From assembly GCA_029379385.1 (NCBI GenBank), contig CM055613.1, forward strand, positions 14,154,001 to 14,218,000: DNA of 64,000 nt, written 5' to 3'. Shown here in pieces: positions 11,443-23,330 of the stretch. A program made the translations under genes and the position numbers. The notes beneath the pieces are model-generated. The model ran no database searches, was not told the origin of the DNA, and saw only the letters and a program-made list of their open reading frames with translations. Position 1 is the stretch's first letter. Each line of letters starts with the position of its first letter. This stretch comes from Quillaja saponaria. Its lineage: Eukaryota > Streptophyta > Magnoliopsida > Fabales > Quillajaceae.

Positions 11443-14365
11443 TCAAGGTAGTTGATGAGAGACTAAATTGAGTTTGGAAACTAAGTGCTGAAAGTCTTTT
11501 GTAGAAAATGACTTTGTGAAGATATCTATAATCTGGTTCAAGAAAGGAACAAGAATGAGACGAAGAATGCCATAATTGAGATAAGTACGTGTGACATGAT
11601 AATCAATTTTAATATGTTTTGTTCGTTCATGAAAAATATCATTGAGATAAACCTTGAATAATACTCTGACTATCAGCAATAAATAGGTATAGTGAAAAAC
11701 AAAGTATAATCATAAGAAATAACACTAATATCTCCTAGTAACCATCGTAGCCATATTAACTCAGTAATAGTATCTGCAAAAGCTCAATAGAAAAATGAGA
11801 GATAATTGATTATTTCTTACTATGTCATGAGATCAGAGAATCACTAATAAAGAAGCAAAAATCTATAATAGACCATTTGTCAGAAAGATCTCGTGCCCAA
11901 TCTGCGTCAGAGTGAGCAGTGAGCTGGAAGGAAGATGTAAAACAATAATGTAGGCCTTCAACAAGAGTTCCTTTCATATATCTCAAAATTCGAAGTACTA
12001 CTACATAGTGTACAGATAAAGGAGAAGACATAAACTGATTGATACAATGAACTTGCATAAGCAATGTCTATTGTGGTAACAGTAAGATAGATTAAGCTAC
12101 CAACCAGTTGACGATAAAGAATAGGATTAGGAAGAGATTCCACAATTAGCATACTATTTTTCCAATTCTCTTCCATAGGTGATACGACAATGTTACTATC
12201 AGATATGCATGATCTAGAAATCAGGTCAGAAACATATTTAACTTGAGTAAGATAATAACCGAACTGATCAGAAGTAATCTCAAGACCCAAAAAATAATTG
12301 AGTATGCCAAGATTCTTCATTTCAAACTACTAACAAAGAGCTAATTTAAGATCAAGAATGCATAGAGTGTTACTACATATGATAATCATGTCATCGACAT
12401 ATAGTAAAACTAGGATTAAACCAGAATTAGAGGAAAATTTGAGATATGTTAGTACAAAACTAAATTTAGAAAATCAAGCCTTAAGAGCCTGTTTGAGACC
12501 ATATAGTGCCTTCCGAAGGCAACAAACCTACCTTTAGAGAATGAGAAAATCCAGGTGAAGGACTTCATGTATACCTCATCAGTAAGCTCTATATTAAGAA
12601 ATGCATTTTTAATATCCATTTGGAAGAGAAACCATCTGCGAGCAGAAGCAAAGGTAATAAGAGCTCAAACTGAAGTGAGACGAGCAACAAGAGCAAATGT
12701 CTCGTCATAATCAATGTCCGTACTCCTGTGTGTATCCCTTTGCAACTAGTCATGCCTTGTAATGTTCAATACTGCCATCTGCATGAGTTTTGATCTTATA
12801 CACCCACTTGCAACCTACAACATATTTTCTAGGAGGCGGATCAACTAAATTCTAAGTGTTAGTTTTAGCAAGAGGATCTAATTCTTCATTCATTGCTTTT
12901 TTTCAAAGATGGTCATGGGAAACTTTTTTAAAAAGTGGTAGGTTCATGTAGAGTTGCAAGTGCTAAATAGCAATGATAATCTTGTAAAAGAGTATTAAGT
13001 TTACGGATCCTACCAGAAGAAAAGCGTACCTCAGAAATATATGGTAGAGCAGATGGTAAAGGATGTTCGAATGTGGACGAGGAAGGTAGACTTGGAGTAG
13101 GGGCACGAATAATTGGTTGAGTTGGAACAGGAAGCTGAAGTTGGAACTAGATCTGGATCTAGGGCTGCAACTTGATTTGGAACAAAAACTACAGTATCAG
13201 GAAATAGATCAACTGGAGAATGAATTGGCAATTCTAGAGGAGGTTTAGATTTTAGATTATCAAATGAGGATATCTAAGTAAATAAAGTATCTTCCTAAAA
13301 CACAACATGACGAAAGACTCGTAAACATTTTGAAATAGGATCATAACATCGTACCCTTTTTGGGTTATTCCATACCCTAGGAAGCAACACATGCGAGAGC
13401 GAGGTTCAAGTTTATGTCATTTATGCGATTGGAGTTGAACGAAACAAACACAACCAAACACATGTAGGAGACTGTAATTTGAACTATTACCATGTAAAAC
13501 CACATAAGGAGACTTATTTTGCAAAACAATTGAAGGAATATGATTTATAGTATAGACTACAGTGAGAGTAGCTTCACCCCATAATGACTCAGGAAGAAAA
13601 AAAGAGTGTAGTAAGGCGTTAGTAGTTTCAAAAATGTGTCTATGTTTACGTTCATCCCTACCATTTTGTTTAGAGGTACCAGCACAAGAAGTTTGAGCAA
13701 TGGTTCTTTCATGTGCTAGCATTTGTTAAAATTATGTAGATGTGTATTCTTTTGCATTATCAGATCCAAAAATTTTGATAGTGCGAGAATACTGTGTATG
13801 AACCATTTTAACAAAATTTGAATAAACAATTAAAAGTTCTGATATGTTTTTCAAAAGATAAATCCATGTAAAATGAGAAAAATCATCCATAAAAATGACA
13901 AATAACGAGACCTCCCTGACTATGAGTTGGAGAAGGTCCTCATACATAAGAATGTAGTAAATCAAAAATGTCTTTAGACCTTGACTCACTAGCATTGAAA
14001 GGTAATTTGGACTATTTACTTATTTGACATGGTAGACAATGAAAATAAAAAATAAATATTGACGCTAACTGACCACTTGAAATGAGAGAAAAAAGCTTGG
14101 ACAATGATGCATGACCAAGGCGTGAGTGCCAAAGTTGGATAGCTTTATTTGAGGAGACATATGAAGCAATAATAGTAGTGGATGGAAGATGAAGACTCTT
14201 GTCCATGACCAAGGCGTGAGTGACCCTAACTGACGACTTGAAAGGAGAGGATGAAGATTGGATAATGATCCATGACCAAGGCGTGAGTGCCAAAGTTGGA
14301 TAGCAATCAAAAATAGATACTGACCCTAACCGACCACTTGAAAAGAGAGGACGAAGCTTGGACAA
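11443..14365 (-). pseudogene. Decayed copia pol: pre-integrase, integrase, reverse transcriptase, RNase H
   Basis: In minus-strand order: the GAG-pre-integrase motif LWHSRLGHASLSKL (14365-14012); integrase core with FMDDFSHFTWIYLL and FGSDNAKEY (13995-13732); integrase C-terminal segment with SKQNGRDERKHRHI (13722-13417); a linker; reverse transcriptase beginning GCKWVYKIKTHADG (about 12820) with the catalytic YVDD at 12401-12390; then KNLGILNYFLGLEI (12320) and RNase H with SDADWA (about 11900). Each segment sits in a different frame or is cut by stops. No gag or protease is recognisable between the pre-integrase part and the primer binding site. Confidence 0.85.
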
Positions 14366-14600
14366 GGATGCATGACCAAGGCGTGAGTGCCAAAGTTGGA
14401 TAGCTTTATTTTATTGAAAGGAAAGGACAAAGCTTGGACAAGGATGCACGACCAAGGTGTGAGTGCCAAAGTTGGATAGCTTTATTTGAGGAGATAGATG
14501 AAGCAACAATAGTAGTAGATGGAAGACGAAGACTCTTGTCCATGACCAAGGCATGAGTGCAAAAGTTGGAGAGATTTATTTAAGGAGACAGATAAGCAGC
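14110..14600 (-). repeat. Six-copy repeat of the copia pre-integrase segment
   Basis: The plus-strand phrase GACCAAGGCGTGAGTG, which encodes the SRLGH motif on the minus strand, begins near 14110, 14204, 14271, 14371, 14447 and 14541. Spacing is irregular (about 94, 67, 100, 76, 94 bp). The copies share flanking blocks (CAAAGTTGGATAG, GAAGCTTGGACAAGGATG) in shuffled order, suggesting repeated unequal exchange or template switching. The array sits where gag and protease should be. Confidence 0.85.
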
Positions 14601-14861
14601 AACTAGAAGAGTTAAGATGAATTTCATAGCCAATGTTGGAGCCTCACTTTTGAAAACCAATCAATTGGTGACAAAAGGAGAGGCTAATTTACTTATAAAG
14701 ATTATGAAGCCCTCTAGCCTTAGCAATGTGGGAGTTTACACATTGACACCACTCTCACGTGGAACGTGGAGATTCAAAATCTTAAGATGGAGCTCATCAC
14801 TCGTGGGTCGATCAATCATCGGGTGTGGGCGTAACGAGGTGACCCATTAATCATAGGCCTA

Positions 14862-14873
14862 GCTCTGATACCA
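14862..14873 (-). other. Copia primer binding site
   Basis: On the minus strand the bases directly inside the 5' LTR read TGGTATCAGAGC, the usual plant copia site complementary to the 3' end of initiator tRNA-Met. This fixes the element's orientation. Confidence 0.9.
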
Positions 14874-15100
14874 TGTTGAATGAAAAGAGAATTGTATATT
14901 GAGTTGATTTCAAATGTACAAAAGAGAGTCTTTATTTGTAGGTTAGAGATTTCTACCTAACATAGTGAACCCAAAACTAAACATCATCCATATATGTGAT
15001 AGACAATTACATATAATTATAGGCCTAATTTATTGACATAATGGAAATGATTGAGAGCATAAATCATGGGTCAATTATTATCCCTTGACTTATGCTAACA
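14874..15100 (-). repeat. 5' LTR of the copia element
   Basis: It is 227 bp, bounded by TGTTG and TAACA on the plus strand. It matches the left LTR along its length except for one missing internal repeat unit of about 45 bp. Confidence 0.88.
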
Positions 15101-15660
15101 GATATATTTAATGCTACTATAGACTCTCAGTTACAAGATCTAGATGGTATATTCACTGAACAAACAATAGAACTTTTGACTCTTAGCTTAGCTCTGGATC
15201 CAAATGATGGTTATAAATTATTTAATACTGATTATATATGCAATCTTGCAGAGAAGCACTATCCTCTTGATTTTACTGAAGAAGAGAAGACTAATTTGAT
15301 ATTTCAAATTAAGCATTTTGAATCTGACGTGCCCAAGCATCCAAAATTGCAGAATATGTCATTATTTCAGAGCTATGTTGAGGATTTGTTGAGATAGATA
15401 AGTTAAAGACTTATTATCTTGTTGATAGATTGATTCTTCTCATTTTGACTCTTCCAGTATCTACTGCGATAGATGAACGTGCATTTTCAGCTAGGAAAAT
15501 TATCAAAACAATAATGCGTAACAAAATGGAAGATGAATTTCTAGCTGATAATTTAGTTGTCAATATTGAAAGAGAGATTACAGAAACTTTCACTTCAGAT
15601 TCAATACTTGATGATTTTGTTAATTTAAAAAAGCGTCGCTCAAAATTTTATATTTTATTT
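15101..15660 (+). pseudogene. C-terminal remnant of inner hAT transposase
   Basis: The plus strand encodes QLQDLDGIFTEQTIELLTLS, ALDPNDGYKLFN and DVPKHPKLQNMS, and after a frame change near 15398-15430 LTLPVSTAIDERAFSARK and NKMEDEFLADNLVV. These are the dimerisation-region motifs of ZMYM1-like plant hAT transposases. The N-terminal and catalytic parts are absent, and the copia insertion cuts the frame at its left edge. Confidence 0.75.
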
Positions 15661-15868
15661 AAGCAACTTAAAATACATTTGAAAGATATTTATTTTTGTC
15701 TTTTAACTTTTGTAATTTACCAATTTTTATAATATCTTATAAGTTATTGAGTTTCTTATAATTTTTTTTTTGATATTACTGGAGTTGAATATGTTTATAT
15801 AAAAAATTTAATCGCCTCCCCCCCCCCCCCTTAAAGAAAAAATGTCTAGCTTCGCCACTATCAAGGCA

Positions 15869-16188
15869 TCAAGTGCTCCATTTGCCTTTACATGTTGAGA
15901 TTTGTTACTCTCATTAACTACTCTCAGAAGAATAATACATATTGCATAAAACATCTTCAATAAACTCCATATAGATTTCAAATGCAAACTCTAATGAGTA
16001 TCTCCAAAACGTTGTAAAGATGGAAGATGATTAGCTCCTCTCCCAGTTTGAACTTCTTTTCTAGCAATCATACTAGATATATATGATGCATGAAGTGCCT
16101 GTAACTCATCAAGACGTTTTGAAGAAGCACGAGCTATATCCTGCACAATTTTCTTCTTGAAAAATGAATTAATAGTTTTTGATTTCAT
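15869..16188 (-). pseudogene. N-terminal fragment of outer hAT transposase
   Basis: It starts at an ATG with SKTINSFFKKK, a typical start for this transposase family. It then runs at once into KRLDELQALHASYI and GANHLPSLQRFGDT, which normally lies several hundred residues further in. An internal deletion has therefore removed the central part of the protein. After the FGDT motif, frame changes appear before the fragment reaches the junction with the inner element at 15868. Family assignment is from motif memory. Confidence 0.65.
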
Positions 16189-17076
16189 AATATAACCTAT
16201 ATATTACAAGGTCAAGAAAAATATTTTATTGAAGGTTGAAGCACAAAAAATAAAGAATTCAACCAAGAAACTAAAGTAAGAAATTCATTGAAATGTTTTC
16301 CTAAACTAGCAAGTAATCAAAACCATTAATCATCTAATGATTCTGATCTAGTGACTAGTCTATCCTAAGTCCTAAATATATGAGCTAGTATCATAAATAA
16401 ATAAATAAAACACATATAAATTCATCACTTTTAAAATGTTTACTTAATTTAAAATCGAATGGTAGGATGATCTCAATTCTCAATAATTTAACCATTCTTT
16501 GCTTCAAACAATTTAACTAGTGAATTTTGAAAGTTAGACCTCACCTCAACTTCTCAAGCCTCAATCATGAGTTTACGATTTACCTCTTCTAGTCTGCTTT
16601 GCAGAGACCGCAATCTACCTTTGCCTAACTATCTCCAGAGAAAGTCCAGCCTCTGCTCCAAATAATTTAACACCCGACAAACTGCTTTATCGTATTTCTT
16701 TTGAGATTACAAAGCCAAAACACTTTTACATTTTTTTTCTTTTGGTAATGCTCTTACATAATTACATTTACACTTTCTTTTTTTTCTTTTGGTAGTGCTC
16801 TTACACTTTTTATTTATTTTTATTTTTTATTACAACGGAACAAATCTTAAGTTTACACTTTAGAGAACATACTTGCTTGTTTTTTGTTTTTTTTTTTTGT
16901 TTTTTTTTTAAAGTCTTTTACTTGGGGTTGGGCTTTATTTATTTAGGGGGCAAGAAGTCTACATGAAAAAAAAAAAAAAAAAAATTAAATATGCCCACTA
17001 ACTTATTTTTTTCAAACATTTTACCCGGGCCATGGCCTGGGCTAGCCCTGGCATTGGGTCTGTCCCTGGTTATGAC

Positions 17077-17345
17077 CAAATCATTTGGGTGGTGGAATTA
17101 ATCTGAATACAAGTTGCCGGATGGTTTACGACGACATCGGAGTTCATGATCTTGCCTACAACCAGTACATTCAGATGCTTAGCTATTAACTACAATGTTC
17201 CCTCTATGAAATAAAAATCAAAATTGAAAGTCCTATTTTATTATAGCATTGAGAATTCAGATGGGCATCATACAAATAATTAAAAAAATTGTTTCCTAGT
17301 CTTCTATTTTCTTGATGCTCAAGAAACTGAAGTACATGAGACAGA
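17077..17345. other. 3' flank of the MRS2 gene
   Basis: A short stretch between the outer hAT duplication and the MRS2 stop codon. It probably contains the MRS2 3' UTR on the minus strand. No other feature is seen. Confidence 0.4.
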
Positions 17346-20300
17346 TTATGAAGACAACGTATATCTTTTCTTGCCCCATCCAACAGCCATAAGATACGTA
17401 GCAACACAACCTCCTACTGTTCCGAAAGCAGTTTCCCAGAATTGTTTAGGCTGACCATCAAAGAGTGAAATATGAATGTTCATGCCAAACAATCCTACGA
17501 CTACGATACCGGCGTTGATTATCATGTTTGCAGTATTAAGTATTACTCCCACCTGTAGCAGCTGATTCTGTTTGTCATCCAACATTATGTTGATACAGTC
17601 CTCTGTGTCATCGACATACTCCTTCATCTGAAGGTGGAAAATTTATTAGTTTGATCTAAAATACAGAAAAAGAGCACAAATAGTCTCAATCAAAGCATAT
17701 GCACTTGCTAGGTATATGGCTTTCTATTCGTCACAATTAGCATGAGATGGAAACATGTAATAAACACACTGGCCTGGTTTTGCTATAAATTACCAACCCA
17801 TAGTATCTGTTCAACTTATTGAGTCATGGAGAAAATTTTAAGAATTTCTAGAATCATTGTTAGCATATATGATGAGAAATGGTTGATTATTGAAACCCCC
17901 GTATGGTCCCTTTTTCCATCCTTAAATATAGGTCTGTTATGTTTTTCTTGTCAACAAAGGATGGTAAATACCTACAAACCACTTTTGACAAACATTAGCT
18001 GTGACCAATGGGGTAAAAATAGAGTACGCAAAAAACAAAGTCCTCAAATGACTTAATTTCCCAAACAATGAAGATTTAGTTTATATGTTTCTTGATAACA
18101 CTCAGATTATAAAGTGGTAAGATATAAGTTTTTCTTCCCCTTCTTCCCAACTTGCATTTAGTTTACAATGATATAATACTTTTTATGTGATAACAATCCT
18201 CTAAGATAACATAAAATGGTGTCTTTAAAAGATGTTGTAATTTCAGAACATATAACATTCTCTCCATGTATTTTGAAGCTTAAGCATCAACTTGAGTACT
18301 ATAGATTGAAATATAATGCATATATATCGCTTCTGGTTTTAACTCTGTTCTCATTTACACACACCAAAATACTTTAAAACTTAATCAGAAATTCGAATAG
18401 GAAACAAAAAATATATATGAACAAGAAAGGGCAACAGAAGAGACAAAAAATACATACATCAGACAATTTTTGCAAGATGCCATCTATCTGTGCAAAGTAG
18501 GCTTCTAAAAGCATTTCCAATTCCTCAATATTGGGCTTAAGACTAATAGAAATCTCAGAGTTGTTTTCAGAATTTGATTCTTCAACCCTACAGGCACAGC
18601 AACAATAACAGAGTTTGTAAATTCACCAAGCATGTAAAACATTACATTGTTCACAAGGAAATAAGATGTCAATCAAAATTTCAAATTATAACTAATCACT
18701 GTCAGGTGATGCATATACTAATACAATTTTGTCAAAAGGATTACTCACATGTCTACTTTACAAAATTTCCTCCAAATCACACATCATTCATTTACTGATA
18801 CACTCATCAGATATGAATGAATTATTTAACATTGGAACTAGGTGCTGATGTTCAAATAAAAAGAATCTAAAACTCGCACAACGTTAAGCCTGGTATGTGT
18901 TTTCCGTTCTTCACAATCAAAGAGGCAAACCCCTTTTTACTTAAAAAATATTAAATTAAATTTCATTAGAAACTAGAAAGATAATTTGAAATACAAAACC
19001 TCTTTTCCAAAGGTGTGCAATAATCTTTTCTGATAAATACTTGGAAAAAAGAAGGAGAAATGATCTATGCGTGACAGAATGCATGAAGGCTGTATAGCTT
19101 AAGTTACAAATTTTCAAATAATTAAGTATCTAAACTTCTAAACCGTTTGCATGATATGCCTGATAAAATAATGATATGTTTTTGCGTCATACTATGTAAT
19201 CGTTCAAAATAGCCTTTAAAAGTTACTTGTGCTCGCAGATTTAAGTAACATATCCCACTACATATAAACTCTAGTTTATAGCAAGATGCACAGGTTACAG
19301 GTAGCACCAACAAAATCTGATCTTATATTTGTTGTAATCACCTCTTATTGTCTTCTTCAAGTACAGCACTGTAAACTTCTCTTAATGATGATGTCTGATC
19401 CAATGAGCGAGCAAGAAGCTTCTCAGTCAAGTACATTTCGGCCATGTCATTATCATCATCCAACAGATGTTCAACTTCATCCCTCACCTATGATAATGAA
19501 ATAAATAGATAAATTATTTGTAAACAATATTTGAAAAGGATAACAGAGATTATAGCCAATATAATGCCCTGATGAAATTTAAAAGGTTAAAAGGTTAGAG
19601 AGGAAAAAAAAAAAAGAACGAAGGTAGACTGTCCAGCACTCCAGCTTATTCAAAATCATAAGTGAAATTTCTAAATCTGAACTCATATTGCAGAGGCACA
19701 AATTATTTATAATCACAAAGAACCCTAAATAGAAGTGGAAAAAAATCTAACTCATCCCCCTCAAACCAATAAAAAAACTCACACTCACTTTGACCTGATC
19801 ATAATAGCTTCAACATAATCAAGAATAATGTTTCTTATTTGTTTCTTCAGATAAATATGCTACAGTTCCACAAAAAGTGCACATGACATGAAGTGAACTT
19901 TTTGTATTTTGGGTACAGCAGAAGATTATGGTACTGAGACAGAATTTCAATCTAAAAAGCCCTAAGAGTTACCAGTGAAACTTAATACATCTAACATGCA
20001 CTCAGAACTCACGAAGTAAACTCTCAAATTTTTTTATTAGTAAAAATCTTACATTATTATCAGCTGCTCTATAGCATATCGTCATTTACCTTCTGCACAC
20101 GCCCTGAAATTGCAACCAGACGACTCTTTATTTGTCTAACACGCTCGAGATTGAGTGTGCTAATTTTAGAAGTCAGTTCATCCAGAGCTGGGTATGCCTC
20201 TTCCTCCAATGTCTGAGTCTGTTAGAGATATAAATCTAGCACAAATCAGAATAAGAAGCTGAGCGGGTTCTGTGGTAGATAAACATAAAAGAAGATGGGG

Positions 20301-22121
20301 GGAAGTAGGAGGGTGGGACACAGATGAACACTTTCAGAATATGCCAGATGCCCAAGTTTTAAAATTGAAGGATAAATAAACAGCATATGAGAAGTTTGTC
20401 ATGGACTGTCATTAACGTAAATGAATGGTTAAAATTTTGTTATGGACTATTGCTGAATTACTCAAAAAAAACCAAACAATGTTCATTTAAATAAGAAAGG
20501 GGAGATCTTAGAACTTCCACTACATATGTATCTCATATCTCTTCTGTATCATCAAAACCTACTTTGGCAAGGCGAAGACAATCTAAAGCAAAAATTAAAA
20601 AAGGATCCATAGTTTTCCAAGCCATCAAGAAGCTCATGATACCAGCCTCAGCTCTATGTGGATCCCCAATTAGTCTACATTGCTTATCCTTTCCCCAATT
20701 AGTTAAAGGGAAAAAGAGTCTCCAAGTCCTGGCCCATCCTATAAGCAATTGTAGGCATACTGGGAACGTTCCTATGTCAATGTAGTTACTAGTTACACTG
20801 TATCTAATGAGAAAAAAGGAAAAAAAAAGAAAAAAAGAAAAGAATGTCATTAATTTATTCTTAACTATTTCACTTCAAAGTCTTCAATAATATAATCATA
20901 CTATTAAATCCAAAATTAGGAAACTTCAGGCAAGATCTCCTATATAAGGAATTTCTCAAAGTACCAAAGAGTTTAAGTCATAACAACTTTTCAAGCTTCC
21001 AGTTCCATAAACAAACACATACTTTGTAATGCAAAAGAATATAATCCAGAGAAAGAAGCAAATGCTTGGATGGGCAAAAAACTAAGTACTTACCTCAGAC
21101 TCAAGGCACCTGCAAGTGGATTCAAGGCTAGCTTCAAGTGCTCTGAACTCAAAAGGTAACTGCTTGGGAGCTACAGCCACTGGAACATCCCTTGTGCTCT
21201 TCGAGCTGTCATCTCTCATTTCAGTGTTTGACATGTCTGAAGAAACATTATAACTTCGTGATGTCCTTTGGCTAGAATGTTTTAGGAACCTATGATGACT
21301 GTGCAATGAAGGTGACCCCAACATAGGTTCAGCTTCTGCATACTCGGTTTCCATGTTATTGCTCTCTTTTTCCTTCAGAAATAAACAACTTTAGTAATGA
21401 ACTTCCAAAAATAACATGAAATTTCACCAGAAAAATGATAAGCTACACTAAACTGAAAAGTTTGAATAAATATCAAATTCTATGATCTAACAATTTCACC
21501 AGAAAAATGATAAGCTACACTAAACTGAAAAGTTTGAATAAATATCAAATTCTATGATCTGATCATAGAATGTAATTTATTCCCGAGAAAGACTAAGATT
21601 AGCACAATCCTAATAAAAATGTGGGGATCATTCACATAACAATTATCACAGACAAATTTAACCAAAATAAAAAAATTCTTCTGCCTCCTGATCAGCAGAT
21701 AAAGAAAATAAAGGAGTACCTCTGTCTGCGCACCATTTGAACCAGAAATACGGTTTTGGAGATCTTGAAGAAACTGAACAACCAAAGGATTCGACGAATT
21801 AATCATCAGAACCTCCGTAGCCGTTATTATAGCCTTGATATGCTCCAAATTGATAACGATCGCTCTATCTCTTCCGAGAATCGTCGACGGGTACGACAGC
21901 ATTGGGTCAAGAACCCGAAGGTCACGTGCCGGAAGCCCTGTTCGCCGCATTATCGAGTGTTTTCCGACCTCCTCGAGGTGAGACTCTCCGGATTCTGAAA
22001 CCACAAGCCAAACCCTAACTCCGATGCCTTTACGCCGTGCCTGTGTTTGTGTATTTGTTTGTATGGTTGCAGCTTTGCCCATTTCTTCCTCCATCGCAGA
22101 TCTGAAGGAAGACATTATCAT
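17346..22121 (-). CDS. MRS2/CorA-type magnesium transporter, MRS2-3/-8-like clade
   Basis: Membrane Mg2+ channel/transporter. Exons (minus): 22121-21720, 21372-21094, 20218-20090, 19487-19342, 18587-18458, 17627-17346; all GT-AG and in frame, 455 residues. The N-terminus carries GKHSIMRRTGLPARDLRVLD and STILGRDRAIVINLEHIKAI, which are strongly conserved in plant MRS2. A middle acidic and coiled-coil region follows (VRDEVEHLLDDD). The last exon holds MKEYVDDTEDCINIMLDDKQ, then membrane segment 1 (about 388-409), the family signature GMN at 410-412, and membrane segment 2 (about 427-448). The start is the first of two close ATGs (22121 or 22115). Wording of the N-terminal block is closest to MRS2-3 and MRS2-8 as I recall them. 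No defects were seen. The cellular membrane is not shown by the sequence. Confidence 0.92.
21421..21560. repeat. 72-bp tandem duplication in MRS2 intron 1
   Basis: The segment starting ATTTCACCAGAAAAATGATA at 21421 is repeated at 21493 with no differences that I can see, up to TATGATCT. Period 72 bp, two copies. It is intronic and does not touch the splice sites at 21720 or 21372. Confidence 0.9.
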
Positions 22122-23082
22122 ATACTTCTTCACCTCCAACTTTTTTCTGTGATTCTCGGCTTGACATTGAAGGAAGAAAAGGAATTTGACGAAACCCTAA
22201 TTTTAGAAGAAAAACAATCTTCTTTAAAACATTTTGATTTGATTACTTGGATAACAGTTAGATTCTCAAATTTATTTTCCTTTTGTGTTTTTTTTCTGAT
22301 GAGACGGAAAATAAATGTTAAATTCCCGCCTAATTCGGGAATTGACGGATGAAGTGGCAAACTGATTTTCAAAATATGTGTGGATAGAATCCGAAACGGA
22401 CGGATTCGGGCCGGGCCTTGTTCAAGATGGAATGTTTGTTTTAATCTAAGTTTTCTTTTGGTGAAATTAGGGATTGAAGAACAAGAATTGACGGAGGTAA
22501 TTCCTTCATTTGCTGGTAGATTGTAAAAATAATAAGGTTTCTCACCATAAATTAATGTGTAATAACTATAGTTATTGAAATTTTTTTAAAATTTTTTTTA
22601 TTAATTATATAGAACTTAATAAATAAACACAAATTACATTGAATTATGTCATAAAAAATAAGAGCCTCTATGAAGATTGGGATAAAAATTATTATAAAAG
22701 AATTAAAATAAATACTAATTTTTTTTTTTATATTTACGAAATTTATATTCACTTTGTGATGTACGTGTAATTTTATTTTACATTTTATAAACTCTTTTAT
22801 TATTTTTGACCTTGGTCTAAAAAGTGATAATTCATATTAATTAATTATTTGTAGATTTTAATAGTAGAATTTAAAAAAATTAAAATATACTATAAAACTT
22901 TATGAGGGTTGTTTTTTTTTTTTTTTTTTTCCCAATTATTTGGTGCTTTTGGTCTTAAAATAAAAAAGATTTATACATAGATGTAAAAAAACTCAAATTT
23001 TTTGTTTGGGAAAAATAAAACAAAAAACAAACAAAATAAGTCGAAAAGTACATATTAGATTGACAATATCTCATATGTTTTT
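22122..23082. other. MRS2 5' flank and AT-rich spacer
   Basis: About 22122-22450 is less AT-rich and is the probable promoter and 5' leader of the MRS2 gene (minus strand), with a GGGCCGGGCC stretch near 22409. From 22500 to 23082 the sequence is AT-rich with poly-T tracts and no gene. Confidence 0.4.
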
Positions 23083-23330
23083 TGTCTAATTATATTTTCA
23101 TAGTAAATTGACAAGAATATAACGATTTATGTCTAATATAATTCACATTAAATTGACAAATCTCTCACCATTTATGTATAATTAATATGTCTCATAGTAA
23201 ATGGAAAACTCTATGCCATTTAAGCTTAATTATATGTTTCATGGTAAATCTGCAAAGCCAAGGGCAATTTAAGTATAATATGTTTAGAAATAAACGGAGA
23301 AAGTTTAAGTTGATTTATGTCTAATTACTC
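23083..23330. repeat. Tandem repeat array A, 46-49 bp unit
   Basis: Five to six diverged units of the general form TGTCTAATTATAT, TTTCATAGTAAATTG, then CATTTA begin near 23083, 23131, 23175, 23222, 23271 and 23317. Confidence 0.6.

Larger units (their letters stand above)
11156..15100 (-). mobile_element. Ty1/copia LTR retrotransposon, truncated and decayed
   Basis: A 5-base duplication GATAT lies on each side (11151-11155 and 15101-15105). Two LTRs begin TG and end CA. Next to the 5' LTR (right end, minus orientation) is a primer binding site for initiator tRNA-Met, and next to the 3' LTR is a polypurine tract. The pol order integrase, reverse transcriptase, RNase H on the minus strand is that of copia. 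At 3.9 kb it is short for the family: gag and protease are not detectable, and the pol frames are broken many times. Confidence 0.9.
10479..15860 (+). mobile_element. Inner hAT element inserted in the outer transposase, carrying a copia element
   Basis: Flanked by an 8-base duplication TCAAGGCA at 10471-10478 and 15861-15868. The ends are imperfect inverted repeats: left CAAGGGAGAAGCC, right read inward TAGTGGCGAAGCT. Removing it, with one duplication copy, restores a continuous reading through the outer transposase (GALDALMSFEF in type). A poly-C run at about 15818-15831 lies near the right end. Only the left 677 bases and right 760 bases belong to this element itself; the middle is a copia insertion. 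Confidence 0.75.
9551..17068 (-). mobile_element. Outer hAT element (TTF/ZMYM1-like transposase family), host of two later insertions
   Basis: An 8-base target duplication, GTTATGAC, flanks the element at 9543-9550 and 17069-17076, the size expected for hAT. The termini are imperfect inverted repeats: left TAGGGAGGAACCCA, right read inward CAGGGACAGACCCA, with similar subterminal blocks (AGGTAGCCAGGC and GGCTAGCCCAGGC). The transposase remnant is on the minus strand and is split by a second element at 10479-15860. About 250 bases of 3' flank (9551-9780) and about 880 bases of 5' flank (16190-17068) surround the coding remnant. The product lacks most of the central transposase and carries stops, so it cannot be autonomous. 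Confidence 0.8.

Noticed and set aside
14617..14850. Plus-strand frame inside the copia element
   Set aside because: It is antisense to the element and ends near its primer binding site; no gag-like motif was found on either strand.
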